From Albifimbria verrucaria (lineage: Eukaryota > Ascomycota > Sordariomycetes > Hypocreales > Stachybotryaceae), in contig JAHREC010000011.1 in the NCBI GenBank assembly GCA_020081605.1, positions 930,001-994,000 of the forward strand: a stretch of DNA of 64,000 bases, in the 5' to 3' direction. A program made the translations under genes and the position numbers. Below, one piece after another: positions 10,812-21,459 of this stretch. The notes below the pieces were generated by a model. That model saw only the letters and a program-made list of their open reading frames with translations. It was not told where the DNA came from and ran no database searches. The stretch's first letter is position 1; the number at the start of each line of letters is the position of its first letter.

Positions 10812-11883
10812 TGTAGTTGAAGTTGATTGATGGGTGAGGTGGGTATCGATGGTGAGTAAACGAGTCGAGGTGTTGACGTCAGCTTGGCGTACAGCTAAAC
10901 ACTAGGCCCAATGCTTATCTCAACCTCACTCGAGTTTGTGACAACAGCAACATGAATAATGAGAAATCTTTAATAATTAATTAATTGGCAATTTCCATTT
11001 ATATCCCTTGCCATGTACTGGGTTTTGCCTGTTCCTCACCACCGTTCGTTTGTCCTCTCAGATTTATCATTGTCGCATACACAATCGGGCCAACTCTACT
11101 CGCACAAGCGATGCAGGTATTTTTCCAGATAAATATTTATAAGTACGGTGTCGACAAGTTTGAATTCGAACATCACGTAGAAGCCATAGTAGGCACAAGT
11201 TAGGGTGTCCTTATTGGCTCGTAGTTTTGTTTTCATGCCCTTTTTCGGCCATCTTAGGTTAGATGGTCATTATGGATGAAGGCTTGGGTAATAACAACCC
11301 AGCTAAATTTTAATACGCAAAAAGCAATATCACCATGCTAGTAAGAGTGCAAGATCTTTGTACAATTCCCAGTATTTGAGTTCAGGTCCTACTGTACCAT
11401 CCCGTTCCAAATGTTGTACTTTTCAACTCCACTCATGAAATGGGCTGTTTCGTCATGGAAGATGGCCAAGAGGCCCGTACACTTGAGAAATAATGGTTTT
11501 AGGTGCTCAAGATACTGTACTGCATTATTTCTGAGTGTAAGCATGATATTGGCGTTCAACCTGTACATAGAAACCAAATAGTCCCTATTAATGAACAGCA
11601 ACAGTTCATCAGAACAACATGCATCCAAGCAAACACCTCATTGCACACACATATGTTCATAAGTACAAGAACCAATTAACATAGAGCTGGATGAATCGGT
11701 TTTGTAAAGGAAATGTATAAAGAGTAGTCTCATTACGCGCCTTAGATTCATCTCTATTCAAAACAACATCATTGATCAGCGACGGAGTCCCTGAACCTTG
11801 GAGACCTAGCCCAGCAACTTCTCTCATTTACTCTCACAGACCTTTACCTACCACCGTACTCATTTCTTCGTATTACAACAACA
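10812..11883. other. intergenic; TATA-like box before the next gene
   Basis: AT-rich. TATAAA at 11716-11721 lies 163-168 bp upstream of the ATG at 11884 and could serve that gene. The leftward frame at 11389-11628 (79 residues) has no recognised feature and I do not call it a gene. Confidence 0.4.
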
Positions 11884-12351
11884 ATGCCTCGTCAGGGGTT
11901 ACGCAAGTCGATGTTCTGCTGCATCTCCGGCGGGCCTTCCGAAGCACCTTCAGGAGAACCCAATGCCAGGCCTGTTGCAGGTTCTTCCCGTGAACTCAAC
12001 AACAGGCTTACTGCAACGACTACTGGGGTTCCAGTCGCCGCGACTACCACGATGAGCCTTAAGGATCCAAATCCTGCCACCACCACCACGGGCTTCCAAC
12101 AACCAAGCCCCAAGCTTGATGCAACCTACTTCAAGGAACCTGATCCCGCGATCACGGTCACCCCTCCCAAGAAGTTCAGCCCTGCTGAGGAACCCGTTTG
12201 GTTTGTCAAATACAGCGGGACTTCCTCCTTTGACGAAAAGAAGATCACCTCTCCTCAACTCATATCTTCATATTCCCCAAGCCCCTCACATGATGCATCT
12301 TCAGGCAGCAGCGATTGTGGCGCTGGAGCTTCTGGTGCGCATTCCGGCTGA
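11884..12351 (+). CDS. hypothetical low-complexity Ser/Thr/Pro protein
   Basis: Single uninterrupted frame of 155 residues, starting MPRQGLRKSMFCCISGG. The two adjacent cysteines and basic start could be a lipid-modification site, but no N-myristoylation Gly is present. The rest is disordered: ATTTTG-type Thr runs, KDPNPATTTTGF and KEPDPAITVTPP (a degenerate internal repeat), and a Ser-rich tail. An upstream TATAAA supports expression. No family recognised; may be a fast-evolving orphan. Confidence 0.4.
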   Translation: MPRQGLRKSMFCCISGGPSEAPSGEPNARPVAGSSRELNNRLTATTTGVPVAATTTMSLKDPNPATTTTGFQQPSPKLDATYFKEPDPAITVTPPKKFSPAEEPVWFVKYSGTSSFDEKKITSPQLISSYSPSPSHDASSGSSDCGAGASGAHSG

Positions 12352-12821
12352 GGGGATAACGATTATTCAGAGACTTGCAGCAGGAATTCCAGCTGCTAAG
12401 CGAAGAACAGATACGTTTCGCAAGCAACTATGAAAGACTTTTAGGTCGGGATTGGATAAATTGCAAGGCGCGGGGAGGATTTTTATCCAGAGGGTCTCAT
12501 TGGTCTTTGATTCCGGATTTGCGAGAAGCAACTGGCTATTAGATGCATCGCACATAACATAACTCAGCTAGTAATGAACTCGAGTATTATCGCCAACTAT
12601 ATTATAATTTGTCTGTCTAGCCATACTAAAGATCAACCTTGTAGTGAGGAATTCATCCTCATCACCCATTAAAATATGGGATGCTATGTTTCCATGTGGA
12701 CGACATTTTCAACACTCATCTTTTCTTTCTCAGGAGGTTAGATCCGCCGACCATTTATCAAATCTTAAAGTCAGGAGCCGAAGCTCCCAATAAACCCTCC
12801 ATACTTTGACCTCTCTGTCAG
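12352..12821. other. intergenic, nothing recognised
   Basis: No coding region, RNA gene or clear repeat seen between the low-complexity gene and the leftward coiled-coil frames. A short internal echo, GCAGGAATTCCAGCTGC, is palindromic-like near 12378-12394. Confidence 0.4.
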
Positions 12822-13239
12822 CTAGTCGGTCCTTCTTGTTGAACAAGGATGATGGATATTTCTTTTGAGAAGAATCCTCAAGTCATCATGGAAAGTGACT
12901 AGTTCACGGTGCTTAGTACCTATGATGTCTATGTCATATTCTTTTGTTAGAACGTATCGACTACCAAGCTCATGACATCTTTGTCTTGGCCCAGCTGATT
13001 TCATGAAGCTTACCCATTTCCAATTCTTTCATTCTCCACTTAGAAACCTTGACCTTGGCTTCAAACTTGCTCAAATGTTTGATGAGGGTTTCGAGCCATT
13101 CCTCTCCACTACTGCTCGATGACCTCAGAAATTTGGCCACTTTGGAGAGAATTTCATTAGTCTTCGAGTGATTTGTGACCTCCTTCTCTAATTTCTCACA
13201 AGCTCTGCTATGGCTTCGAGTGTTTCTGTTGTTTGGCAT
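12822..13239 (-). CDS. unrecognised Lys/Glu-rich frame, possible 3' part of the NOT3-like gene
   Basis: Two overlapping frames join with a one-base shift near 13000: a helical, charged segment (ACEKLEKEVTNHSKTNEILSK, WLETLIKHLSKFEAKVKVSKW) and a tail (VLTKEYDIDIIGTKHRELVTFHDDLRILLKR). Composition suggests coiled coil. It lies 20 bp downstream of the NOT3-like frame on the same strand, so it may be the C-terminal exon of that gene. No family recognised. Confidence 0.3.
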
Positions 13240-13260
13240 GACTCATCTGATACTTGGGAA

Positions 13261-14428
13261 CTAACGGAGCTTTTGTAGATTCAGCTCTGGATATTCTGCG
13301 TATCGCATCCCCAGGTGTCGCATCGATGTCATAGACTGACTTTTTTCTCCCAGGTCAAGCTCATCGTAAAGGTCCTCGTCTTCTACAAAACCGTCGTTCA
13401 TACCATTACGCACGTAGTATTGTATTTTCTCCTCTAGTTTGTTTACTTTGCAAGGCTCCACGCTCCTCTCACAAGAGACCTGCGCATCAGCTCCAGCTTG
13501 TGTTGATTCCAAGAATGTCGCTGGATAATCCGATCAATCTTAACCATGCGATTGGTGTTAAGGCGCATTATCTTGCACTTTCTCGCGGTGGTCATTATCA
13601 ATTTGCTTTCGGCTTCTAAAGTCTCGATCTGTTGTTCCAGCTTGTCGATCATATTACTTAGGAATTCGTTGGCCTCGATCTTGGCTTGTTCTTTAGAATC
13701 GAGCTTGGTAGTGGCTAATATCCCATCTTTCAAAGATACTCCGGTCTTGATAGCCTCCCCACAAGCTCGAAATTGTCCCATTCCTGAGTAGGCTGGTTAA
13801 TAAGTCATGTTTCCTTGTTTAGTAGTGTCATTCAGGGGACCTACCTCCCGACTAGCTTCGGGTGCTCTAATAATAGGGGTTTTTCCTTGACGTCGTCGCT
13901 AATGTGCGGGACTTCTACCATATCCCTTAATTGCTGTAGCCTTTTAATCTTGCGACCTAATGTATCCTCCAGCTTCTCCCTCTGAGCAGGATTGTTTAAC
14001 TGCTCAACAGAAATAGCCTGGATTTCAGCCAATCCTTCAGCAAACTTCTTGAAACACTTCTCAATTTCTTCTAGACGACTCCTTTGAGATTGATGGATAT
14101 CTAATACCGTGGAATAAGGAAGAGATAACCCAGATTCAAGCTGATTTTGTTGGCTAGGAAATGATCTAGGTGGCTCTCTATCAGTATTACTTGGCCCACC
14201 TATATCTTTGTGGACTTGAAAACCATCCTGAAATGCAAAGCTCTCAAGTCTCGACGTTACAATTGCTGCTTCGTTGGCTTTGTGGCTGATTGTGACCTTG
14301 TCAACCATTGATACTTGAACAGAGTCTTTTGCGTCATCCATAGTTAGCTGCATCTTCCCTGGTGAATGCTCCAGTTTGTCTAGGCTGACTTCCGAGCATT
14401 CTAGAAGTATCAGCCTCTCGTTATCCAT
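13261..14428 (-). CDS. divergent paralogue of CCR4-NOT subunit NOT3/NOT5 N-terminal domain
   Basis: From about residue 125, the protein follows the NOT3/NOT5 N-terminal coiled-coil domain in order: FKKFAEGLAEIQAI, NNPAQREKLEDTLGRKIKRLQQLRD, VKEKPLLLEHPKL, GQFRACGEAIKTG, LDSKEQAKIEANEFLSNM, DKLEQQIETLEAE, IIQRHSWNQHKLELMRRSL, VNKLEEKIQYYVRNGM and FVEDEDLYDELDLGE. The canonical protein begins directly with this domain; here an unrelated 120-residue N-terminal extension precedes it. Substitutions are numerous (RHSWNQ for RHKWHQ), so this is a diverged extra copy, not the core gene. A donor GTAGGT at about 13845 marks an intron. Frame shifts near 13480 and at the intron are one-base. It lacks the C-terminal NOT box. 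Function unknown; competition with NOT3/5 is conceivable. Confidence 0.65.
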
Positions 14429-14759
14429 TGGAGAGATCTCTTCTTGAAATTATGACAAGCTTCTAAATGCGGCTAAGGATTTACCGGTATTTCATCCCTG
14501 GGATTTGATTACAACATTGAGAAAAAGCCGAAAAATAAAGGCGATGGAATGCTTACGCAATGAGAAATAAGAAAATAGAATCAAAACTGAGGACGCCTGA
14601 GGAGGGAAGGTTCAAGGTGCGAACCAGTCGCGGGGTAGGCTGGTCGGCTTCGCGTGATTTGTTCAAAGCTGCAGTTTGGTGAACACAGCCGCAGGGCTGT
14701 GCTTTGACTCACTTTATGATTCTAAAATCCAAGTATCTTAAGGCCACTGCTTGCTGTAA

Positions 14760-15588
14760 ATGCTCACTCCCGAAATGCAAAGCTGCCAAGATGACGCCAA
14801 CTTTGTGGCGTACGTGAAACGCTCGCTCGAAGAGGAAGAAGAGTTCCACTTTCTTCGATTCGAGTTTCTTCAGCGTCTCAATATTGTACATCTCCAGGTC
14901 AAGTTGGCGCGGCTGAAGAGCCGCATCCAGAGAGATAGAAGAACAGTTATCAAAGACCGCGAAATTTTGCGCCGGGCTTTACAAGATTACGGTTGTTCTG
15001 CTTTCTTATATAGCGCTCGATGTAAATGGCCGCACTAATATCTCGTTAGCCACTGCGATTCGAGACTATCGGTTCTTGCGAGGTCAGAAACCCTTGAAGA
15101 GAATAGAAAGACGAGATAGGAAACTTCTCCTTGAACGATTTTTCCAAAGGCCGGATGACTTTAATGATCCGTTTACGTCCCATTACTCATTCTTCAAGGA
15201 TGCAGACGGTCAGATTGATCCATTACGCGCCGTGCTCATGAAGCATCTTCCGTCCCGTCTAGCATTTTCTCACGAGGAACGCGATCAACGACGAAAAGAG
15301 TATCAGGAGGGTAAACCACCCAACGAGTTATCAACTTTTGTGGATAGATCGGTTCGATTCATGGTAGCTCTCGTTGGAGGGTCGTTTCTCGTCGCGCCTA
15401 TGGTCATTATGACTCTACAGGCTTCACAAAAGAAGAGTTTAATAACAGTCTCCGTGGCTGTTCTATTGTTTGCGCTATGTCTTTCCTTTGGAGTTCGCGT
15501 CTCAAACGTGGAGACGCTAGTTTCGACTGCGACATATGCGGCTGTTCTTATTGTGTTTATGGGCACGAGTTCTGGAAATACATCGTAA
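14760..15588 (+). CDS. DUF6594-type membrane protein
   Basis: Two exons (14760-14991 and 15050-15588; intron donor GTTGTT, branch ACTAAT, acceptor TTAG) give 256 residues. The N-terminal half is charged and helical (KRSLEEEEEFHFLRFEFLQRLNI, QVKLARLKSRI), followed by DGQIDPLRAVLMKHLP. The C-terminal part has hydrophobic segments (FMVALVGGSFLVAPMVIMTL, VSVAVLLFALCLSFGV, TLVSTATYAAVLIVFMG), the usual DUF6594 layout of a cytosolic coil plus two or three C-terminal helices. These proteins are very common near fungal HET and NLR genes; their function is unknown. Confidence 0.75.
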
Positions 15589-16781
15589 TTTTCAGTCTCA
15601 AAATAAGAATAATTACATAGTGTATTGTTTGTCTGAATATTGTGGGTTTAATTATTTACTCTCAGTTGACATTGTTATTTTTCTCTATCGTACCGGCATA
15701 TATCTCTTCCAACTGCCTAGTATCCTAGAAAGACGCCCTAATTGGAATTATCGGAAGTTATGGTTGCCCAGTAGATATCTGTGTCTAAATGAGTTTAAGA
15801 TCAACTCGCCCCAAATCGACACTTTTAATTACTACTTTACTAATTAGGTCCGCACAAAAATATAATAACATACTCACCGTCTAGGCTGCACGAAGCCCAG
15901 CAAATAGCCCCGTCAATCTCCCGAAAATCACCTGACGGTACTTCCAGTCACAAACTTCCAGCTCTCGACCTCATCAGTTGCAAGTCCAAGAATAAGAAAT
16001 ACTATCTGGCGCCGAATGGAGGAACCCAAAACTGGTTTGCGGACGTTGATAACTGTCATAGCCAGAACGCGAAGCGGACAGATGGCGGATGTGCTTGGTT
16101 CAAGCCTTTTCAACTCTTCCACCACATCAACAATCAAGCACAATCTGTGGGCTTAATCTCTGTCTAACGTTAGGAGATCATCATCGAGAAGTATCATTTT
16201 TAGCTGTCTTCTTCTTCTTAACATCATCATGACATCACCTGCCGCTGCTTTCTCTGGCTTACCCTCAGGCTCAATCCATACTAAAATACTACTGCTTCTT
16301 AGACGTATAAGGGAAAAAAGGATTTATCCAAATCTGGCAGCTATGAGCAACCCAATAGGCTGGCTTGAACGCAGCCTGTAGATTGATTAAACTGGTCAAA
16401 CATAATCTTGTTGTCTTCTACCTTTGGTATTCGTGTATAAATATATAGCTTATATGGCATATGTTTATGTAAATTCTTCGAATGGACAATTCAAGTGAAT
16501 ATTATGTCTTAGAGGCTACCTTAGGGCCATGTGAGATGGCAAAATATGCACTTTGTCCGCCCAGGTATGTCGGATCGCTCTCCTACAAGGGTCTGATTCG
16601 TCCATTAAGCGCTGCACAGCCGCACAAGGCTGCAAATGAGATGCTGAGAGGGGATTCAACAATTTCAGCCTGGAATTTTCATCTCCCAAGGAATAATCGT
16701 GTGGCTCTCATGATACACCACGCGGGCACGGCCAGGTGTATTCCTAATCTGCCCAGTAGCCCCTCGTCTTGAGCACTTGCA
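15589..16781. other. intergenic upstream of the NLR gene
   Basis: AT-rich in its first part. A TATA-like GTATAAATATATAG at about 16433-16447 lies some 335 bp before the NLR start. The rightward 96-residue frame 16482-16772 immediately before the NLR has no domain and may be leader sequence. Confidence 0.4.
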
Positions 16782-19700
16782 ATGGCCAATCACCGTGTCG
16801 AAGATGTGCACATCGCCGTCATATGTGCATTGCCCTGCGAGTATGACGCTGCCGTCCTAGCTTTCGATGAAATTTGGGAAAACCATGATCTCTCGCAGAG
16901 TTACAACCACGACATCGGCCGGATGGCCGGTCATAATGTTGTTCTGGTACTCCTCCCCAACGCAGGGAAAGCCATCGCAGGGAATGAGACGGGTCGCCTG
17001 CGATCAACTTTTCCAGGGCTTGAGCTGGCTATCCTAACTGGTGTCTGTGGTGGAGTACCCAATCCACAGACAGAAAACGAGATGCTGCTTGGAGATGTCG
17101 TTATCAGCAAGAGTATAGTACAGTATGACCTAGGCCGTCAGCACCCGCACAAGTTTGTTCGAAAAGACAGAATTGAGGACAGCCTTGGTCGCCCAAACAA
17201 AGAGATTCGTGAACTTCTCATCAAACTCGAAACGCAAAGAGGCTCAATTCAATTGCAACGTCAGATCGTTGAGAACTTGGGTCATCTCAAACAATCCGCC
17301 ATCCAAGCAGGATATCGAACTAGCTATGACCGTCCCATTGTTGGGGAAGATATACTCTTTAAACCAGAATATGTTCACCGACATCGAGGCCAGCCCAAAT
17401 GCGGCTGTAACGAACAGAGCGCTTGCAACGACGCGATTCATGCGTCATGTGTGGAACTTCGATGTGATACGGAATTCCAAGTCCACCGGGATCGGTTAAA
17501 CACTGCAACTAATTCAAACCCAGAGGTTATAGGCGCACAGGCACCTCGGATACATGTGGGACGCATAGCTACAGCGGACACGGTGGTAATGTCCGGCTCA
17601 TATCGAGACCAGATTGCCAGAGAGGAAGGTGTAATAGCCTTTGAGATGGAGGGAGCCGGAGTCTGGGATGGATTCCCTTGTATCATCGTCAAAGCAGTGT
17701 CTGACTACGCCGACAGCCATAAGAGTAAGACTTGGCAGAACTTTGCAGCTGCAATAGCTGCCTCAGCAACCAAGGCACTCTTAGGACGCTATTCTAGGAA
17801 AGAGAAATCCGTGGCTACTCAAAGCCATTGTAAGTGGTTGAGCCCATGAAGTTACTATGGCTTACAATTGGTAGTTATCGTCCCGTACACCGAGAATCCG
17901 GACTTCGTTGGTCGATCTGAAGCTCTTGATCATCTCAGACTAAACTTTGGCCACGACCAGCAACAAGCAAAGGTGAGGCCTCGATCTAGGATAGCACTTT
18001 ATGGCCTAGGTGGCGTTGGGTAATCGAATCATCTCTCTTACTTATGCACGCTTACTAACATTCTACAGGAAGACACAAATCGCATTGGCCTACGTGTATT
18101 GGCTAAAAGAAGCTCGTCCTGATGTTTCTGTCTTCTGGGTTCATGCCAGTCATGCACAACGATTCCATCAGGCCTATGCTTCAATTGCGGAAGAGTGCCG
18201 TATCCTGACCGTGATGACCCTAAAGCAGACTTATTAGCATTGGTCAAGCGTTGGCTAGAGAACAAGGCTCGAGGTCAATGGCTAATGGTTATTGATAATG
18301 CTGATGATACGCAACTCTTCTTCCCTACAGATGAGGATCCTGGTCTTAATGCATCTACGGACATATACACTCTAGAATGCAAACTAGGCCCTTACCTTCC
18401 TGAATGCAGCCATGGATCCATCCTCATTACTACAAGAGATAAGCAAGCCGCGAACCGATTTACTCAAGGAAACCCCCACTGAAGATCGGTGGAATGAATG
18501 ACAGGAAGCTAAAGAGTTACTCTGTTCAATGCTCAAGCAACCCGACTATATTGTGTCCGCCCAAGATGCATCGACACTCTCTTCACGCTTAGAACACTTG
18601 CCACTGGCACTTGCTCAAGCAGCCTCGTTTATATCGGAAAACGAAATAAAAATTGAGAACTATGTTCAGTTGCTGGATGAAAGTGACTCGGCACTTGTAG
18701 GCTACCTCAGTGAGCCATTTGAGGCTGTTGGAAGGATTCATCTGCCCCACATGCCCTCGCAGCAACGTGGATTGTCTCATTCGAGCAAGTTGAGAAGAAG
18801 GATATTGTTGCTAGCGAAGTTTTGTCTCTCATGAGTTGCTTTGATATCCAAGGCATTCCAAAGGAGTACATACTCGAATATCTTCGAAACAGACTAGAGC
18901 ACGAGAACACTACTGTGGAAGCGAAATTCACCAAAGCAATGGGAACTTTGAAAGCATTCTCATTCCTTACCCAATCGAAGAACCAGAGCGTGGACATGCA
19001 TCGGTTAGTGCCCTTGGTTACAAGGAAATGGTTGTTAAAAAGGGCAAGAGCGACCACTACACACAAGAAGCCCTTCGGATAATTTCGAGCATCTTTCCGA
19101 AATGTTCGTTTGAGACCAGAGAAGCCTGTCAGCAACAGCTGCCGCATGCTTACGCTGTGCTTCGGCAGAGGGCTACTGGTTCAAATGATGAAGAACTTTT
19201 GAGAGCCACACTTTTGACTTCATTGGCAAGTTACTTGGTTTTTAAAGGTCACTTTAATGAAGCCGAAGAGAGATGCACTCAATCCTTAGAGATCCAGAAG
19301 AGAATATTGGGAGAGAGACACCAAGATACACTGCGCAGCATGTATTATCTGGCAATAACTCATTATTGCAAAGGATTTTACAGAGATTCTGAGCGACAAA
19401 TACTCCAATTGATAGAGGCGAGCTTAGAAGTATTTGGAGTGTTGCATATATTCACAGTAAACTGCGGATTGCTCTTGCAAGCATTGTTGACAGCCCAAAC
19501 CCATTGGAAGGAGTCAGAGTGCGTAGGAGTTCAAATAGCAATAGCGAGCGCTCGGCTTTTAGGAGAAGACGATCCTCATGCACTTGAGGCCTTAAAATAC
19601 TTAGTATGGCCATATATGGGGCAGGGTCGACTTGAAGAGGCAGAATTGCAGGCTCTCAATCTATTAGAGACACAAAGACGGGTTCTTGGAGAGGAACACA

Positions 19701-20341
19701 TTCATACGCTTCATGGTTCATCACTTCTTGCACAAATTCTTTTGGCACAAAGTCGGTTCGAGGAGGCGGAGAAGCTAATTCTGAAAATAGTAGAAACGCA
19801 AGGACACATTCTTGGAGAGGATCATCCTAATATCCTTAACCATTTCTCATATCTTGCGCGAATATACTCAGGGCAGAATCGATTAATCGATGCAGAGGAA
19901 TTACTTACCAAATTATCGGAGAAATACACAAAGGTTCTTGGAGAGGGGCATCCTAGTACTTTTAACAGCTTAGTACTTCTCGCGTCCACTTACTCAAAAC
20001 AAGGCCGATTAAAAGAAGCAGAAGATTGCTTCATCAACATATCTGAATCTTCAACTAGAATTCTAGGAGATGATCATGATAGTACGGTTGGGGTTATTCA
20101 GGGCCTAGCAATGGTCTACGCCAAGCAAGGCCGATTCCAGGAGGCCGAAAAACTGCTTACCCGAGTGTTTGACATGCGCATTAAGACACTCGGAGCGAAC
20201 CATATTCGAACCTCAACCGCCATGGAAAACCTTTCATATATTCTTTGTGCACAAAACAGAGGGAAGAAGCATCAAACCTACAACAAACATATCAAGGGTG
20301 TATACATGAAAAGCATGTCTCGTATCATTTTGATATCGTAG
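16782..20341 (+). CDS. fungal NLR (STAND): PNP_UDP-type effector, NB-ARC, TPR array
   Basis: N-terminal purine-nucleoside-phosphorylase-like domain (about residues 1-345): HIAVICALPCEYDAA, LTGVCGGVP, IAFEMEGAGVWD and VKAVSDYADSHKSKTW keep the expected phosphate/nucleoside-binding residues, so it may be an active nucleosidase. A Cys-rich insert (CGC...C...C...C) lies between. After an intron (17830-17874) come FVGR, then the P-loop GLGGVGKT, itself split by an intron (18020-18068), Walker B LMVIDNADD, ILITTRD, LPLALAQAASFI and the MHD-like MHRLV: an NB-ARC ATPase. The C-terminus has at least seven kinesin-light-chain-like TPRs (YxxQGRxxEAE...LGExH). Breaks near 18205, 18480, 18505, 18745 and 19040 are each repaired by one base. 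By family, an intracellular ligand-triggered oligomerising receptor for non-self or incompatibility responses; the ligand is unknown. Confidence 0.88.
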
Positions 20342-21459
20342 CTGCTTTTCATGGGGTAAATAATGGAAGGAGGAAGAGAAAGGCCTCTGAGGATAACGCA
20401 AATTAAAGAGCCGATATACGGGCACTTCTATCATATACGGCAAATATTCGTTAGCTAATGCCACTCATTTTCTTTTCAGTTCCGCTTGATTCAAGCCCGG
20501 TACCAAGAAGTCATAGGAGCCTTTGCGCATTCAAGGGATAGTGACAGGAAAGCCCTCCACAGTTATGGCCTCAAACTTTTTACATGTGCTATTTGTCCCC
20601 ATCTTACTTGTTCTGCCCATTCTTCATAATAGAAATTGGAGGGGACGCAGAACGGTGAGGCAATGTGCTTTCAATTATTGATTATTGATGGGCCAGAGCC
20701 TGACCATGCACCACTTACAGGTGACTTGGGTTATTTCACTAGCCCCCTTCTCTCAGTCAATTCTTTAGAAGATGATGATTCAAGGAAGTTTTCCCGTGTT
20801 CACCCTGGAAATGGGCTTCAACACCGCCGCCTAGCAGCTCACATGCTTCCAACCAATTTCATCCGTGGCCCCAGCCAACCATACCCTCTCTACATTCCTT
20901 CCTCAAGGCCCTTCTTCGGTGCATCCGAATTTACGTCATGGACTTTGATGCTTCTTGATTCGCCAGCAGGTTCGAGGTAATTTGTCAGCGTCATTATCTC
21001 AATATTGACTGAGCGCAGGGTGATTCGAGTAACTACCGTGAAAATAGGTGTCAACATTGCATGATCATTTGCGCTGGGCGCTTGCGCTTGCACTTGCCAT
21101 ATAATTATCAGGGGCCAAGTTCATTGGTCAAACCTCACACAGACAACACAGGCCATTCACCGGGCTAGTGGGAGCAAAGCCATTCACAAGCTACTCTGTA
21201 GTTAGCATCGACCTCACCGTTTGTTCTAATTTGTATTATTAAGCTGCCTTGACGGAGCGAAGACGACATTCTAAACTCGAGGTATGAGACTACGGTGCGA
21301 TGGACGGCATTGAGTTAATGAGTGACGTCGTTGAGGAGATTCTCCCGAGCCATGCCGCGACCCTCAGAAGTATAATAATTCATGTTCTATAGCTTCACTC
21401 TGATCGAACGTCTCATTTAATCGTGTACTTACTGGCATCAATTTATTTAATACTACGCC
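20342..21459. other. intergenic between NLR and ToxD-like gene
   Basis: No gene recognised. The frame at 20636-20980 has no domain. The region contains a GCTTGC hexamer array at 21078-21098 that recurs beyond the next gene. Confidence 0.4.
21078..21098 (+). repeat. GCTTGC hexamer repeat, left copy
   Basis: Contains GCGCTTGCGCTTGCACTTGC, a 20-base string that also occurs in the same orientation at about 23426-23445, on the other side of the ToxD-like gene. Confidence 0.6.

Noticed and set aside
10985..11628. Small open frames between 10.9 and 11.6 kb
   Set aside because: No recognisable feature; consistent with chance in AT-rich DNA.
16482..16772. 96-residue frame just upstream of the NLR
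   Set aside because: No family, start context or splice logic; likely leader sequence.
16782..20341. Interpreting the NLR as several separate genes (PNP, NB-ARC, TPR)
   Set aside because: Splice sites and one-base repairs join all parts in the normal order of the family.
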